The notes under the pieces were generated by a model. That model saw only the letters and a list, made by a program, of their open reading frames with translations. It had not been told where the DNA came from and ran no database searches. Of a stretch of DNA of 64,000 nt, positions 14,485 to 25,835 are shown piece after piece. The stretch covers positions 186,001 through 250,000 of the forward strand of contig NMRA01000408.1 in assembly GCA_002633005.1 (NCBI GenBank), in the 5' to 3' direction. Source of the stretch: Phoronis australis. Its lineage: Eukaryota; Phoronida; Phoronidae. Every line of letters starts with the position of its first letter. The first letter of the stretch is position 1. The position numbers were made by a program, and so were the translations under genes.

Positions 14485-17400
14485 CATCATTATTATTATT
14501 ATTATGGCCGGAGAATGAAACAATTTTTGCAACAATACTGCTGATGATGTCGGCGGACATAAACTCAGATTTATGCATTTCTAAGCGCCCTGGGCACTTA
14601 AACTGGTAAGCCTGAAAATGAAGGGAGAGTGTTCGCAGTTCATATTTTGAAACTCACACGATTGAAAAAAATTCACAAGGCTTTGTATGTCCTGGCTGAA
14701 TGACATATGGACATGCAGGAGTGATGCAATGCAAATTTCAGGTGAAAAACCTTTTGAGGTTCGTTCATGTGTTCAAAAACCAGTTTTGCATGGAATAAAA
14801 AGCCACTACAGGGTGCTCTGAGTTTGCTCCTTCGCACTGAATACGTGCCATAAAGGGAAAGTCTTAAAGTCATGAGACCGCGACATGACTCTTAAAAGTG
14901 CGAGAAATAATCTTATGGTTCTTTCGAAAAATAAACGTGTTGTAGTGTATAAGAGACTGTGGCCAACAATGGTCTAAGTAATGTCAGTATCAACAACGAG
15001 GACATTTTAATATAATGCTGAAGACGCTAACAGAATACGATGCCCACAACCATTACTACACTGTCGCTCGAAATTGCTGCGCTTTCTACATTTGAAAGTT
15101 TGCGTTACTATTTTGAAATCAATTCAATGAAGCAGGTTACAGTTAGCCAAGCAATGGGCGTTTAATCCAAAAAATTTAATACTATGGGTATATGCGTATG
15201 TGAGCATGGGTATTAACCCGAATGTTTATGGTACCTACCTGTCTACCCATCGCAGAGGAGTGAGGTAGAGGGACAAAAAATATTTTAAAGACAGCAGGGA
15301 GTGAAACGATTCGACTGCCATGTGACTAAATTCAATCAATCCATCTGCGATCATCTAAACCCCTCCCACACGAGAAAACACAAAACCGGTGGTAGAAATT
15401 CTCCTGATTCTTAAACCACAGTATTGTAGTCGTAAATTTAGAGGTTATAAGTAAACGCCGGATGCCCAGAGTAAAAGCACAGAAGTCTAATGAACGTGTA
15501 CAACCTGCGACATAACAATTCATTTATCAGCTGAGAAACGAGTCGATTTTGTTTTGCGTCTGACTATGACAATGAGAACTGGTTCCTGGGCTTGGAAGGG
15601 GCTGCCTGCTCCTTTTTGGTGCGTAAAATGACGTGTCAGGTGACATATCAACTTGATGATGTTGGTCACAAACATTAATAACAACCCTCAGTTCTTTCAG
15701 AGACCAGAAATAGTTTTACAAATGGAACATGACAATTTCATGACTGTAAGACATCTAAATCAGAAATTAATTTTCTGAAGGAAGGCAGGTTTAAGGTCAA
15801 ATAAAAATCCACAGACCACTTATTGTTGTTTCATCTATAAGCAAACAATTTTTCCACTTTCATGTACAATGGGTTACTCTCGGCCATATAACTAGTTTCT
15901 CTAGTGGAGCGATCATACCCACTGTACCGAAGCAGGAAGTTAGAGGTCGAACGCGAAGAAATGTTTAGCAGACGAGTCCAAACTGCTAACCTTTGCCACT
16001 AGCTTTCCTAGCGTATCCATACAGTACATTAAATTACGGCATGTATACGCCATCTTAAAAAGAAAAGGTGATATACACCATAGCCCTACACTCCACACAA
16101 GTGTCGAAAATTCGCAATACATGGCGAACAAACTTCTATACAGGGGACTGGGTGGAATCATTTCCACGTCTTGTTGCAAAGAAAAGAGGAATACCGTTTC
16201 AATTCGACTTCTCTCAGTTCTCTGGCAAAATACTCAAACTTTTTGTCAGAACTTTAGATTTCATACAAAAGTGCCAAATTATATGCAAGCATTCCACTTT
16301 TAGCACAGCCTCACCTTCCATGACGAAGAAGATCTGTTGGTCTTGCTCATTGCAGACACGGTATCGATTCTTCATCTCACAACCCGTCATTACTGAAAAT
16401 AAAAGATAATGCTAACCTTTAAATTGATTCACACGGCAAACCAATGTTCAGGTTTAAGAACAAGAGCAACGCAGAGCGTTGAAATGCACCCACAATCGCA
16501 CCGTATTACGGTATCCTTCTAGGGTTGTTTATTGGTACCATAAAGTGGCCAGTAGAGGGCATATATGTAGTATGTTGTACTTTGCAAAATGGAAAGGCAT
16601 GGTCATTGTTTCCTCAATAGGCTAGGGGCAAAATGTGAGTGATCATCATAATACAAGCACATCCTATACATCAGTTGCTTAAAGCACTACAGAAACAGAA
16701 TTAAAAACAAATTTACCAAAAACGAGATTAGCACAGCATTAGAATGCCAGAAACAAATTTCTACTTGGAACTTTTCCTTCATAGTCACGAACTAACACAA
16801 AGTATACACCTGGAGACCTATGAAAATACAGAAGTCAATGTAAAATACTTAAATTGCCACTAGAGGCATATCGGTGGTCAGAGTCATCCTAAAGTCGTCA
16901 TCGTCCGTTGTAAACATCACATAAATACACTTGCTAAATTTAGTAAAGATCCTGCAAACGGTTTGGGAGATACAGCCATGGGCGCAAAAAAAACCTGCTA
17001 CTAGGAGGCGCCACAGCAATCAAAGTCATGGGAAATTCAGCGTCAAACGTCCTCTTCATAGTAAGAACATACATGCCAATTTTCACAATCATACTTAGAG
17101 CGGTTTGGTTGATAGAGGGGTGGATGCCAAAAAACAGACTAAAAACAGTAAAAATAGCCACTGGGTGTCGCAAACTAGGTCGAATCCATCCGAAAACGGG
17201 AGGATAGCGTCATCGCACTAATAGGTGCCTACATACCAAATTTCATGAAAATCCGCTAAGGACTTGTGAAGATACAGAGGTAAACGTAAAAAAATAAAAT
17301 TGCCACTAGGGGGCACACTGGTAAGCGGATCCGTCCAAAATCATCATCGTCTGTTGTTAACATCATATAATATTAAATTTCGTAAAGATCAGGCGAACGG

Positions 17401-20400
17401 TTTAGGAGATACAGCCATAGGTGCAAAAAAAAAAACTCCCATTAGGAGGCGCCACAGTAGTCCAAATCGTCTGAAAATCATTGTCAGCTGTCTTTTTTAT
17501 AGTAAGCACATACTTGCCAATTTTCACAATCATCCTTTGAGCGGTTTGGTTGATAGAGGGGTGGACGCAAAAATACAGACTCGAAAACACTAAAAATGGC
17601 CACTAGGTGGCACAAACTATGTCGAATCCATCTAAAAACGAAAAGATAGCGTCATCTCGCTAATAGGTGCCTACATACCAAATTTCATGAAAATCCGTTC
17701 AGGACTTTTGAAGATACAAAGGTAAGCGTAAAAAATTAAAATTGCCACTAGGGGACACACCAGTAGTCGGATCCGTCCAAAAGTCGTCATCTTCCGTTGT
17801 TTACATCATATAAATATACTTACACAATTTCGTAAAGATCCTGCGAAAGGTTTAGGAGATACAGCCATAGGCGCAAAAACAAAACAAAACTGCCACTAGG
17901 AGGCGCCACAGTAGTTGAAATCGTCGGAAAATAATCGTCAACTGTCCTCTACATAGTAAGCATATACATGCCAATTTTCACAATCATCCTTTGAGCGGTT
18001 GGGTTGATAGAGGGGTGGACGCACAAAAAACAGACTCGAAAACACTAAAAATGGCCACTAGGTGGCGCAAACTATGTCGAATCCATCTGAAAACGGAAAG
18101 ATAGCGACATCTCACTAATAGATGCCTACATACCAAATTTCATGAAAATCCGTTCAGGACTTTTGAAGATACAAAGTTAAGCATAAAAAACTAAAATTGC
18201 CACTAGGGACAAACCGGAAGTCGGATCCGTCCGAAAGTTCGCATATGCCGTCCCATTCATGACTGGAACATATGTGCTAAATTTCATGAACGTATGTCAA
18301 AGGGTTTTGGAGATAGAGCAGCGGACACCGGACGCCAGACGGACGCCGCCCGGACGGACGGAGATGACGGCGTCCACATATAAATATGTGGGCGCATAAA
18401 AATGAAAACCCACAATCCTACAAAACTCTCAACATTCCTGACTCAGGACATATGAAGTTTTGGTCCAAAACCATTCAGTTTGTCAAGCATGATGTAAGTG
18501 ATAATTGATATCGTGTTTGGAAATTTCAAGGGTACATGGGCAAAATAAGCATTGTAAACAGATTATGAGTTGATATTTCCATTTTTGAAGGTGATGCGAC
18601 AACAGCAACATCCCAAACTGAACTCTCCTAAATTGGAGGTAAGTATACGTTGCATAACTGACCAAGTAACCATAACCACTCACTGTGCATTACAACATGA
18701 ATGTACGATAATTCCTCTACTTATTCAGCACACTCAGTCAACATGTTATTATTTCAACTGGCAATTATTTTTTCAAGTGGCATTCCACATTTTGAGTTTT
18801 TCATTAAATCGTGATTCAACGTTAGTCAAACTGCTTATGCAAAACTAGTTGAAACTGGTCAAACTAACTAATACTAAGTGATTGAAAGCTTTTTTTCTTT
18901 CGAACTAACGTCAGTTAGTCAGAATACTCCAATGTGTTGTTTGACTAACGTCAAAATTCTATATTGTAGTTTTGTGCCAAGGAAAATGTTAGTTGCAATT
19001 CTCCTTTGTAGATGAACACCATAAACTAACGCTATCCATGGGGAACGTTAGTCAGGATTCATCACTATACATTTGTGCCATCGACTAACGCTATCCATGG
19101 GGAACGTTAGTCAATGGCATGACTGTACAGTGGAGAATTCTGACTAACGCTATCCATGGGGAACGTTAGTCGATGGCATGACTGTACAGTGGAGAATTCT
19201 GACTAACGCTATCCATGGGGAACGTTAGTCACAATTCACCACTGTACATTCATGCCACCGACTAATGCTATCCACCATTTCACACACCAAAATTGATTTT
19301 GGAAAATAATATTTTGTCCCTCATTGATTTTGCACGAGGCTACTTGGTAGGAATTCCTTACCTCGCCAAATTCGCACCAAGTCAATTTTTGTAAAATGTC
19401 AACATAAAGACTGGTTTTTTAATTCGAGTAATGCACAATTTTAAGTTAACTGAATTGATAACATCTGAACATAGTATAATGACAACTTAATTCATCCATT
19501 TATACAGGAAATCTCATGCTACTGTAAACATGAGATACAGTGAGGAGTGTCGTGTCACACAGAGTCATATCAGTGCTCAAAAGATTGTTTCACCAATGAT
19601 GGGTTAAGTACTCTTGTATAGGAACGGCGTAAAGTAACTAAATAACCGTTAGCTGGACCAGGTTGGTAATCCGTAGGCTGCATTTTGCTAAATTCAAAAA
19701 CATACACTACTAGATTATGCAGGTAATTTCGCACAACCCTCGACTACAAATTCAGTTCTAATTGGCGCACCTCGACTATCAGGAAATTATGTAAGTTATT
19801 CTGTGCAAAAATAGTGGATTGCCAAAGTAATAAATTCGGTACAAAGTATAGTAGTTGTAAGTAACAAGCATGGATCACCAGTGGAGTGAAAATGTGACAG
19901 GGAAAAACAACAGCATTGTGGGTAAGGAGTCACATGGCACTTGCATTTTGAAGTGCAATACAACACAGATGATAACTGCTATCAACAACCAGACACCACA
20001 GCTGCTGTAATTCTACACTAACTTTGCACAAAATAAATTAAGTGTGTTTTCCCAGGTAGCTGGGGTGGGTGAATTAAACGGAATACACAAAACACAGCCT
20101 TCCTTGTTGATGGGCATGTTGATAGCAATTAACAGAGTGACCAAGCAATGCCGAGAATGCACGTGTTCGAATGAGTTGCTAAGGTGTTTCAGTTAACAGT
20201 TAGGTCACTTTATTCTGCTTCCGAAAAAGTAATTTATCCGATAATTAGTGAAACGCTCTTTTGAGCAAATGCCTCTGGGTCACAGGGCAGTCAAGGGTAG
20301 GTCACCCTTTTCACCTCAGGTTTGCAATAAGGATGAGATATCCCATATGAATGGATGAATGAAGAGGTGTGTATAGTGCTCAGACCTTATTAAGAGTTTA

Positions 20401-21181
20401 TGAGGTGTGGATTAGGATTTGTGGGAGGTCATTGACTGCAAAACTGACCATGTGCGAGTTACGTGAGGAAAAGAATTATGACCATGTAGCTTTGAGCGAA
20501 ATAAGTGAGGGAAAAGATATTTTTTAAAATAATTTTGGGTAAGCAAAATGAGGTTTGTATGCTAATACATTAGTGGAGAATTAACGAACACTCGAACAGT
20601 GTAAAATCTCACCAACTTGGGGAAAAAGAATTCTCCAAATAAAATTGATCTAACAATATTCTAGCATTGATGCGACTTCCGACAATTCTATAAAACTTTG
20701 CCGCATTGTGGCTATGAGATAACTTAACAGTGGCAAAACTATGTATTTAGATAATTGTTTATTTTTCATGAAAAATGAAAAAAACAACAGTTCACTTTTC
20801 ATGAAAAATGACAAAGAATATTATTTCTTTTCTCTGCCATTTTGTGTTCAAAGTTTGTGATATTTTTCTGTTTTTTTTTAAATTCCGGCTTTCACTTTAA
20901 CTTGTGAATGAAAACTGAAATATGCTGTTCTTACACTACTTTTTGCTCAAAATTAGATTGATTTTATCATACATCAAAACACTGACTTTCAAGAGCACAG
21001 CATTACCTTCAACCAAGTCGAAGATTTGATAAATGTTAACCTTGGACAGAGTGGCGAAGTAAGCAACAGATGGCGGTAGTCCTGCAGGGATGGTGACGAC
21101 CTGTGGTGTGGGCTGATGGGACTGAAGTTGATGGTTCTCAAACTTCTTGTCTCCAGATGGCTGGTTTTCCACAACACTCAT
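1126..21181 (-). CDS. PLSCR: Phospholipid scramblase (PLSCR family), complete, six coding exons
   Basis: Coding segments on the minus strand are 21007-21181, 16315-16392, 9501-9693, 4723-4834, 1785-1884 and 1126-1220: 753 nt, 250 codons plus stop. All introns are GT-AG and phases agree at every junction. What is seen: a short N-terminus (about 55 residues) without PPxY motifs; DLVEVMTGCEMKNRY at the start of the scramblase core; the palmitoylation-type cluster CCPCCLQE (Cys125-129); FKIDGPCC; GAIVKHWGGA, in the place of the PLSCR1 nuclear-import segment; and a C-terminal membrane helix at about 230-245 (AILFGATFLVDFMYFE) with a very short tail. Known for the family: Ca2+-dependent, energy-independent movement of phospholipids between leaflets, mainly at the plasma membrane, with proposed nuclear roles. 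Odd: the EF-hand-like loop has Gly212 and Asn214 where PLSCR1 has acidic residues. Family assignment is firm; which vertebrate paralogue is closest is not resolved. Confidence 0.93.
1221..1784 (-). other. Scramblase intron 5
   Basis: A 564-bp GT-AG intron with no recognisable repeat or embedded gene. Confidence 0.7.
1785..1884 (-). CDS. PLSCR: Scramblase coding exon 5
   Basis: Residues 187-219: VLNPDKTQEIGAIVKHWGG through GGVNDFSVQ. The acceptor is GTATTTCAG; a 20-bp minisatellite begins 14 bases before it. The donor is CAGT|GTAAGT. This exon carries most of the calcium-loop-like segment. Confidence 0.93.
1885..4722 (-). other. Scramblase intron 4
   Basis: A 2.8-kb intron holding the 20-bp minisatellite at its 3' end. 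A plus-strand open frame at 2588-2962 shows no domain I recognise. A small duplication of GCCAGTGGCT surrounds the N at 3399. Nothing else is identifiable. Confidence 0.6.
1901..2000. repeat. 20-bp minisatellite, five copies
   Basis: Five head-to-tail copies of ATTATGGAAGGCCAAACAAA fill 1901-2000; copy 4 has one substitution (gac for gcc). On the gene strand the array is T-rich and ends about 14 bases before the AG of coding exon 5, so it supplies the branchpoint and pyrimidine-tract region. Confidence 0.95.
4723..4834 (-). CDS. PLSCR: Scramblase coding exon 4
   Basis: Residues 149-186, EWTCIYPRYTVYD followed by FKIDGPCCYIKCCTDVPFQ. The acceptor is TTTTGATAG and the donor CCAG|GTAATA. It ends in phase 0. 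Confidence 0.92.
6375..6914. mobile_element. 540-bp MITE-like element with terminal inverted repeats
   Basis: The left end CCAGAAGCGTGTTCAA and right end TTGAACACGCTTCTGG are exact reverse complements, and similarity continues inward (AGTGAGTGCC against GGCGCTCACT) for about 28 bp. Internal GAACAGCTGTG and CACAGCTGTTC segments also pair. There is no transposase. A target-site duplication is not evident. Confidence 0.75.
7511..7584. mobile_element. Short palindromic element, ATGGGCGG family, copy 1
   Basis: A 74-bp unit starting ATGGGCGGGGCAGCACTG and ending GCACCACCCAT, with a G-run/C-run hairpin around GGGGGGCATAGCCCCCC. It is the same family as 7590-7656, 35908-35982 and 36746-36818. Confidence 0.7.
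7590..7656. mobile_element. Short palindromic element, ATGGGCGG family, copy 2
   Basis: A 67-bp unit with ends ATGGGCAGCGCA and TGCGCTGCCCAT (perfect inverted ends) and centre GGGGGCTATAGCCCCC. It lies five bases after copy 1 in the same orientation, a tandem insertion. Confidence 0.75.
9501..9693 (-). CDS. PLSCR: Scramblase coding exon 3 (cysteine-rich palmitoylation segment)
   Basis: Residues 85-148 include CTRYWCGTLRPF, ITDNNEQLIMRL and the CCPCCLQEMNIECPPG cluster. The acceptor is TTTTTACAG and the donor GAAGA|GTCAGT. Entry is phase 1 and exit phase 2, and the shared codon gives Glu149. Confidence 0.93.
11817..12347. mobile_element. Possible MITE with imperfect terminal inverted repeats
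   Basis: The left end AAGGCCTTTCTTTCCCA pairs with the right end TGGGAAAGGGCCTT with a small gap, and further inside GAACACTTAAC/GTTAACTTTG motifs recur in both orientations. No protein is encoded. The boundaries are less certain than for the 6375-6914 element. Confidence 0.45.
12980..13520 (-). mobile_element. Dispersed 0.5-kb element, copy A (inverted relative to 33155-33660)
   Basis: Its reverse complement aligns along its length with 33155-33660. Shared landmarks include GCGCTGTGGG at one end, a CATGTAATCCAGC-type segment with TGATAAGCTCATG, TTTGGTGATAGTATTTCATA (inverted at 33155-33660), and AATGGTACG..AACGTAC at the other end. No open frame is conserved, so it is probably non-autonomous. 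Confidence 0.65.
14422..14505. repeat. (TTA)n microsatellite
   Basis: About 84 bases of almost pure ATT/TTA trinucleotides with a short ATC interruption near 14484-14490. The poly-tyrosine open frame across it is an artefact. Confidence 0.97.
16315..16392 (-). CDS. PLSCR: Scramblase coding exon 2
   Basis: Residues 59-84, VMTGCEMKNRYRV through QQIFFVME, correspond to the PLSCR segment VLTGFETNNKY through VYFAAE. The acceptor is TTTTCAG and the donor GAAG|GTGAGG. Both edges are phase 1. Confidence 0.92.
16484..18397. repeat. Higher-order satellite (about 446 bp = three ~148-bp monomers) inside an element with 11-bp inverted ends
   Basis: A CCACTAG-type motif recurs near 16857, 16993, 17156, 17304, 17440, 17597, 17744, 17891, 18055 and 18199, a spacing of 136-164 bp. 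Every third copy is most alike (TTGCCACTAGGGG near 16857, 17304, 17744, 18199), giving a period of about 446 bp. Each monomer also has an AAATTTC(A/G)T(G/A)AA block and a GGTTTAGGAGATAC-like block. The region is bounded by ATGCACCCACA (16484-16494) and TGTGGGCGCAT (18387-18397), which are inverted with 10 of 11 matching. A GGACG-rich tail and the hairpin CCACATAT..ATATGTGG precede the right end. Confidence 0.8.
19025..19278. repeat. 59-bp tandem array, each unit with a CTAACG..CGTTAG dyad
   Basis: ACTAACGCTATCC starts at 19025, 19084, 19143 and 19202, with a degenerate start at 19261, exactly 59 bases apart. Each unit contains CTATCCATGGGGAACG flanked by inverted GACTAACG and CGTTAGTC. The sequence between dyads is also partly shared (GACTGTACAGTGGAGAATTC in two units). 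Degenerate GTTAGTC fragments extend back to about 18840. Confidence 0.9.
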
Positions 21182-21199
21182 GATGATGCTGATAGTCTG
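21007..21199 (-). CDS. PLSCR: Scramblase coding exon 1 (ATG at 21179-21181)
   Basis: Coding part is 21007-21181 (residues 1-58 plus one base). The chosen start reads MSVVENQPSGDKK and leads into IPAGLPPSVAYF, matching the proline-containing entry to the scramblase core. The donor is GAAG|GTAATG. Eighteen bases before the ATG is a good acceptor (TTCTTTGCAG, ending at 21200), so an upstream non-coding exon is likely; I could not locate it. The reading frame stays open above 21200, so a start further upstream without that intron is the alternative. Confidence 0.85.
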
Positions 21200-24100
21200 C
21201 TGCAAAGAAGACGTATTGGCATTCACACCTACATGGTTGGTAATAAGGTCGGACTTCTGATAGTGACAGATTTTTCCCACAAATTAGGACATGGCGAGAT
21301 TCGCCAAAACAAAGCATGGACAAATGATGACATTTTGCTTTGATGAGAATCATCACTAGCTCATAGAAACGTTCCGTTAACGTCCTCAAAAGTTATACCG
21401 TACTCATCAGGGTTAACCCCATGCTTGGCTAACCCAGTCAACCTCGAAATTTACAATTTTTCACTTTAAGTAACTATGCTCATCTTACTGCCCACCCTTA
21501 ATATGCTGCATGACCAAGACGTACTTCACAATGTGCGCAGCTCTGTCGTCACACAATTCAAGATATTGATTGTAATTATAGTGAAACATCCGCCTGAATA
21601 GGGCACTGCCAGCTCATTATGTATGCAAAACGTTTCTATCTCACAACTTCTCAAAAATATTGAGTTATTTTGGCATTAAGAGGTGACGGACACCTCAGTT
21701 TTTGATTTTCCCAATTTTAAAGGCACCTTGGGTGGCAACCCGGATGAATACGGTAATACACATGTTCGATTTAAAGTTGCATTCCAGCCATTTAGGAAAC
21801 TCTGTTACATCAAATATTCATCGCAACTTTATCTTTTCTAACAAATTATTCACAATACGTACAATAAAATTTTTACCAATTTCGAACAAAAAAAACACGT
21901 CAAGATGGTCTTTCTTCATTTTTAAAGGGCTTCGAACATTGAAGCGAATGCCCACAATTTTTTATAATGTCCAACAGTTATGGTGCAAAACATGAACGTA
22001 GAAATACTGGTATATTCAATGTGGTGCTACCCACCAGTTACACGCCATATTGTGCTAAATTGTTGAGACATTACCCTACTCTGTCAGATACTGTGCTGAC
22101 TGGCAGCTTCTACAGTCTGTGAATTTTGGCACTTGTGTCAATATAGTACATTATTTTATCTACAGGGTTACAGAAAATACTGAACAGTTGTTACCAAGGT
22201 CATATTAATACAAAATAATTATAGCTCATTTCTTCAAGCCAATCGATGAGATATTGACAAACACAAAACTAATATTTGAACAGGATACAAAACAGTCAGG
22301 AGATAGATAGGCCAGCACACAAGCACGTCAACAAGTGCCCATCACTGGCGTATCTAGGACGACGCAATTTTCTAGGGAAATGTTCTTGCGAGATTTAAAA
22401 ACGGCAAACCGAGAGCATTTTTTGCTTCTTTTAGTTGTGTCTGTTAGCTCCCCGATGTCCATACCATATAGAAGAAACACGTGGTTCAAGATGTAGACCA
22501 CTGGTCTTCCAATCTAGAGATTGTGGGTTTGAATCCTAATTATATCCCACTGATGATCCCTTGAAGCAGGTCTTCGTCCCCAACTCAAAGCTAATAACTA
22601 TCCCTAACAACATTTTATAAACGAGTGTCCCTTTAGAATAACTTTTAAGTTTCACTTCAAAATCCTTTAAAATGTATATATCATATACTCCGTATTTGAA
22701 TCTATTTTGCCTGGAGTACGCTACATGCTATGAACTATGACTTAAGCTAAGAGTAATAACAAACGAGGCTCTGCAACTGAGGGGCATAGGAAAAAAAATG
22801 CCATGCCACCGTGAGGCTACTGACAAGGCCAACTGTGAATAGCGTTTGTTTACTGTGTAGGCCTATATTTAATGGTTAAATGAAAGAGATCAAGCATTGA
22901 TAAAGCAATGCTTGAGGTGCTCAGTACTGTAATTGCCCGGGTAACTGCCCACAGCACTCATATAAGGGAACTCATAATTCAGGGGGTGGACGTAAACACC
23001 AGCAGGGACGCTTAAACATGAAATCTTTGAGAACTTAGGTGGGCTGCTTGTACCCGAACCATCAAGTCAGTTAAGGCCCAATTCAGACTGTGTGTGCAAG
23101 ATCGGAGGATTGCAGACAATATAGTAAGGGATTAGTGTCTACAATGGGGTGATCACACCCAAAGTCCCTGAAAGAGAATATACAGAGTAGCCAAAAGTGC
23201 TGTATAGACGAATTTGTCATTCAGGGAACAACTGAATTGATATATATCAAGCCATTAGTTGTGATTTCCCAAACTGCTTATCCATTTCTAGACTATTAGG
23301 GGTTAAATTAATGTCCACACTACAACTTGCCTTGTCACAGAGTCCTCAGTTAAGCTAACATTTAACACTTAACATACCCTACGCCTTGCAACAAATTTTA
23401 CAAAGTTTATCCTTTAATTTCTCAATGCAAACCTTATACGGCGGAATGTCAACTAGTCATACACAGCTGTTAAGTGAACACTGACACTATCACTATTTTT
23501 TGCACATGAGAATGATATTGGAATGAACATGAGCCAAGAGGACCATTCCATATCTTCCTCAATAAGAGCAGCATAAGTACGAGTATTTTCCCACATGAAA
23601 CAAAATGATCGTTACTCAGGGGTTAAGCGAGTTACATATTTTTGGAGCTAAAATTCTAGTGAGATAGGCGTTAACACAGAAAAGGATACTTTTAAGTGCA
23701 CTATGATGGCTGCTGGGCGACCATTTCGCTCAGAGTCTGAGCTCAGTTCACTGGGGTAGATTGTTTACACAACACTGTTAACTAAGACCCAGCATGAAAA
23801 TGCCAGGTCACAGACAGTGGTGTTCTTAATCTGTACCACCAGCTTTGTTTTTGGTATAGTGATGCTTGTTACAATTTTATTTATTCCACTATCAGGGGTC
23901 CCATAACAAAAAATCGAAGTTCTAAACTTAAGGATAATCCTTTACTTCTTTTATTCGGGAATTTGAATTTTTGCAAGCTAAGTAATGCCTAAGATTTTCT
24001 GGAAAGCAAATGGTTACACAGCAAAGTCTTGTTGTGGCAATTTAAATAAAAAAATCACTCTAAAGACCACGGCAATTAAACGAAATGTAGTAACATTAAC

Positions 24101-25835
24101 TTAAGACGTATACAATTCCCCAGGAAAGTGTTCCTTGTTTAGATATGGATGATGGAGTATCTTTGGCAAATGTAGGCCGATTTTAACCAAAAACATACCG
24201 TGGTGGTTGACATAAAGTAATTCAAAATTACGTGTCAAAATTAAATGAGAAAAATACAACAGTTGAAATAGCCAAATGCACAGGCAAATTCCACTCACAC
24301 AGCCAGACGGCTCATCATGACTGTGGTAAATCAAATGCGAATGTAAGCAATTAGGCCTAAACTGCTGCACACCTGCTAAGTGGCTATCCGCGGAAACCTA
24401 CCCCAAAACATACGAACGCTGGACATCAGACACTGAGCGGAATGCCTAATCGAGTCCGTCAGAAAATCAAGTTGCTAACTTCGCGGTCACCATTTTTTTT
24501 AATAGCGTGCTTTTCATGACTGAACTTGCCGTTTTGCATTGGCACAGCCAAAAACTGACTACCATGTATTGCCGATTTATACGACATGTCATTTGGCAGT
24601 TCCAGGTGAGTCAACCAGCGGACAAGACAGTCTCATTACTTGGTGACTGCCTTTGGGGGAAAATTTCAGGCTACGAAAATATTCGGTGTATTCCGAATGA
24701 CACAGACCAAAATTCTAAAACATTTCGTGGTCTCTGGATACCCACTGTGAGAGGGTAGGAATGATGTATGACAGTATTCTTATGATCTAAGTGACGTGAT
24801 CGGACACAAGTTGTGCGCTCCTCACTGAGGACCTCAGTCATACAAACGATGATGCTATGGCGACGTGTGTAATGTGTTACCTGGGCGGTGTAAATTTTCG
24901 AAGTCTACGTGAAGTTAACTAAGCACACAGAGGCTCCTAGCTTTATTTTACGTCAGTCTTCATACCAGGGTAAGTGTAAACCTGGCTGGCTAGCGTCTAG
25001 CCTTGGTGCAAAGTTGTACATACTAAATATACGATAGTCTTCATAGAATCATACGGCTAGCGTCGGTCTCGGGAGTCGGACACCCTCCTGTCTACCTGCC
25101 TCATCTAAGAAAGTTTGCCTCAGAACAAGCGGACTATTGCAGTGTTAAGTGTTATATAATTGTAAAACAAAAATGCAGCAAGACGACTAAATATCTAGGG
25201 AAAGTAAATGCAACACCTATTACCTACTTGTGCATAGAGATCCTCTCACTTCTGCTGTCTCGTCTCGCCCTTCAAACACTATTGCGCAAGCTCTCCACAG
25301 TTACGACATCTACCGTCATTTTGTAATACCAGGCTTGTATTTCGTAGACGGACGCGGCAAGGTTTCGCAAAAAATGCAACATCACGGAATACTTCGCAAG
25401 ATATTGCTATGTATTACAAGGAAAGCATGTGATTATACTACTTTCCTTCGCGAGATTTTTGCGTCTGCAAACCTACCCAAATCCAGGGGCCTCGAAGACA
25501 GAAGCCGTCATTTCACTGAGTGCTGCTTTCACTAGGCTGACGGACAAGTTGGGGGTCGGCCACCTGGCCGACGAGGCAGTGAGGCTGAGTCAGGACTGAG
25601 GCCGCCCGGGGACCTTTCCTGAGTGGGCTCTAACTCTCTTTACAATGAAAAACATTATTACAAAGAATATCAACAGATATGTGGAGCAACAGTGGCGGAT
25701 TTAGACCAGATTCCATTTGACAGTTCGGGCGGTGCGGACTTGGCCTTTCACTGTGGCGGGCAACTTGATCCTCAGTCCACTCCGGTCCGCCCTCGGCTGC
25801 CTGGCAACAACTCAAAATCCTGGATCACCCCTGAG
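21200..25835. other. Scramblase 5' region / intergenic sequence
   Basis: This should contain the scramblase promoter and a 5' non-coding exon, but I cannot identify either. Apart from the SINE head (22480-22550) and a short GTGGCGGATTTAG element end near 25690, I see nothing recognisable. Open frames here lack coding character. Confidence 0.4.
22480..22550 (+). repeat. tRNA-derived SINE head
   Basis: GTGGTTCAAGATGTAGACC is followed at tRNA-like spacing by GGGTTTGAATCC (22525-22536), close to the RNA polymerase III B-box GGTTCRANNCC. The stem pairing and CCA-side acceptor of a true tRNA are not maintained, so a SINE or tRNA pseudogene is more likely than a working tRNA. Confidence 0.55.

Larger units (their letters stand above)
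9694..16314 (-). other. Scramblase intron 2
   Basis: A 6.6-kb intron, the largest of the gene. It holds a probable MITE (11817-12347), one copy of a 0.5-kb dispersed element (12980-13520) and a (TTA)n tract (14422-14505). The rest is AT-rich and shows nothing recognisable. Confidence 0.6.
16393..21006 (-). other. Scramblase intron 1
   Basis: A 4.6-kb intron carrying the satellite-bearing element (16484-18397) and the 59-bp dyad array (19025-19278). The segment 19280-21006 shows no repeat or gene that I recognise. Confidence 0.6.

Noticed and set aside
14293-14544. Open frame with a poly-tyrosine run
   Set aside because: A translation of the (TTA)n microsatellite.
19025-19278. CRISPR-like array (29-bp near-identical repeats, 30-bp gaps)
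   Set aside because: The gaps between repeats are related to each other, there are no cas genes, and the window is clearly eukaryotic. It is a tandem minisatellite.
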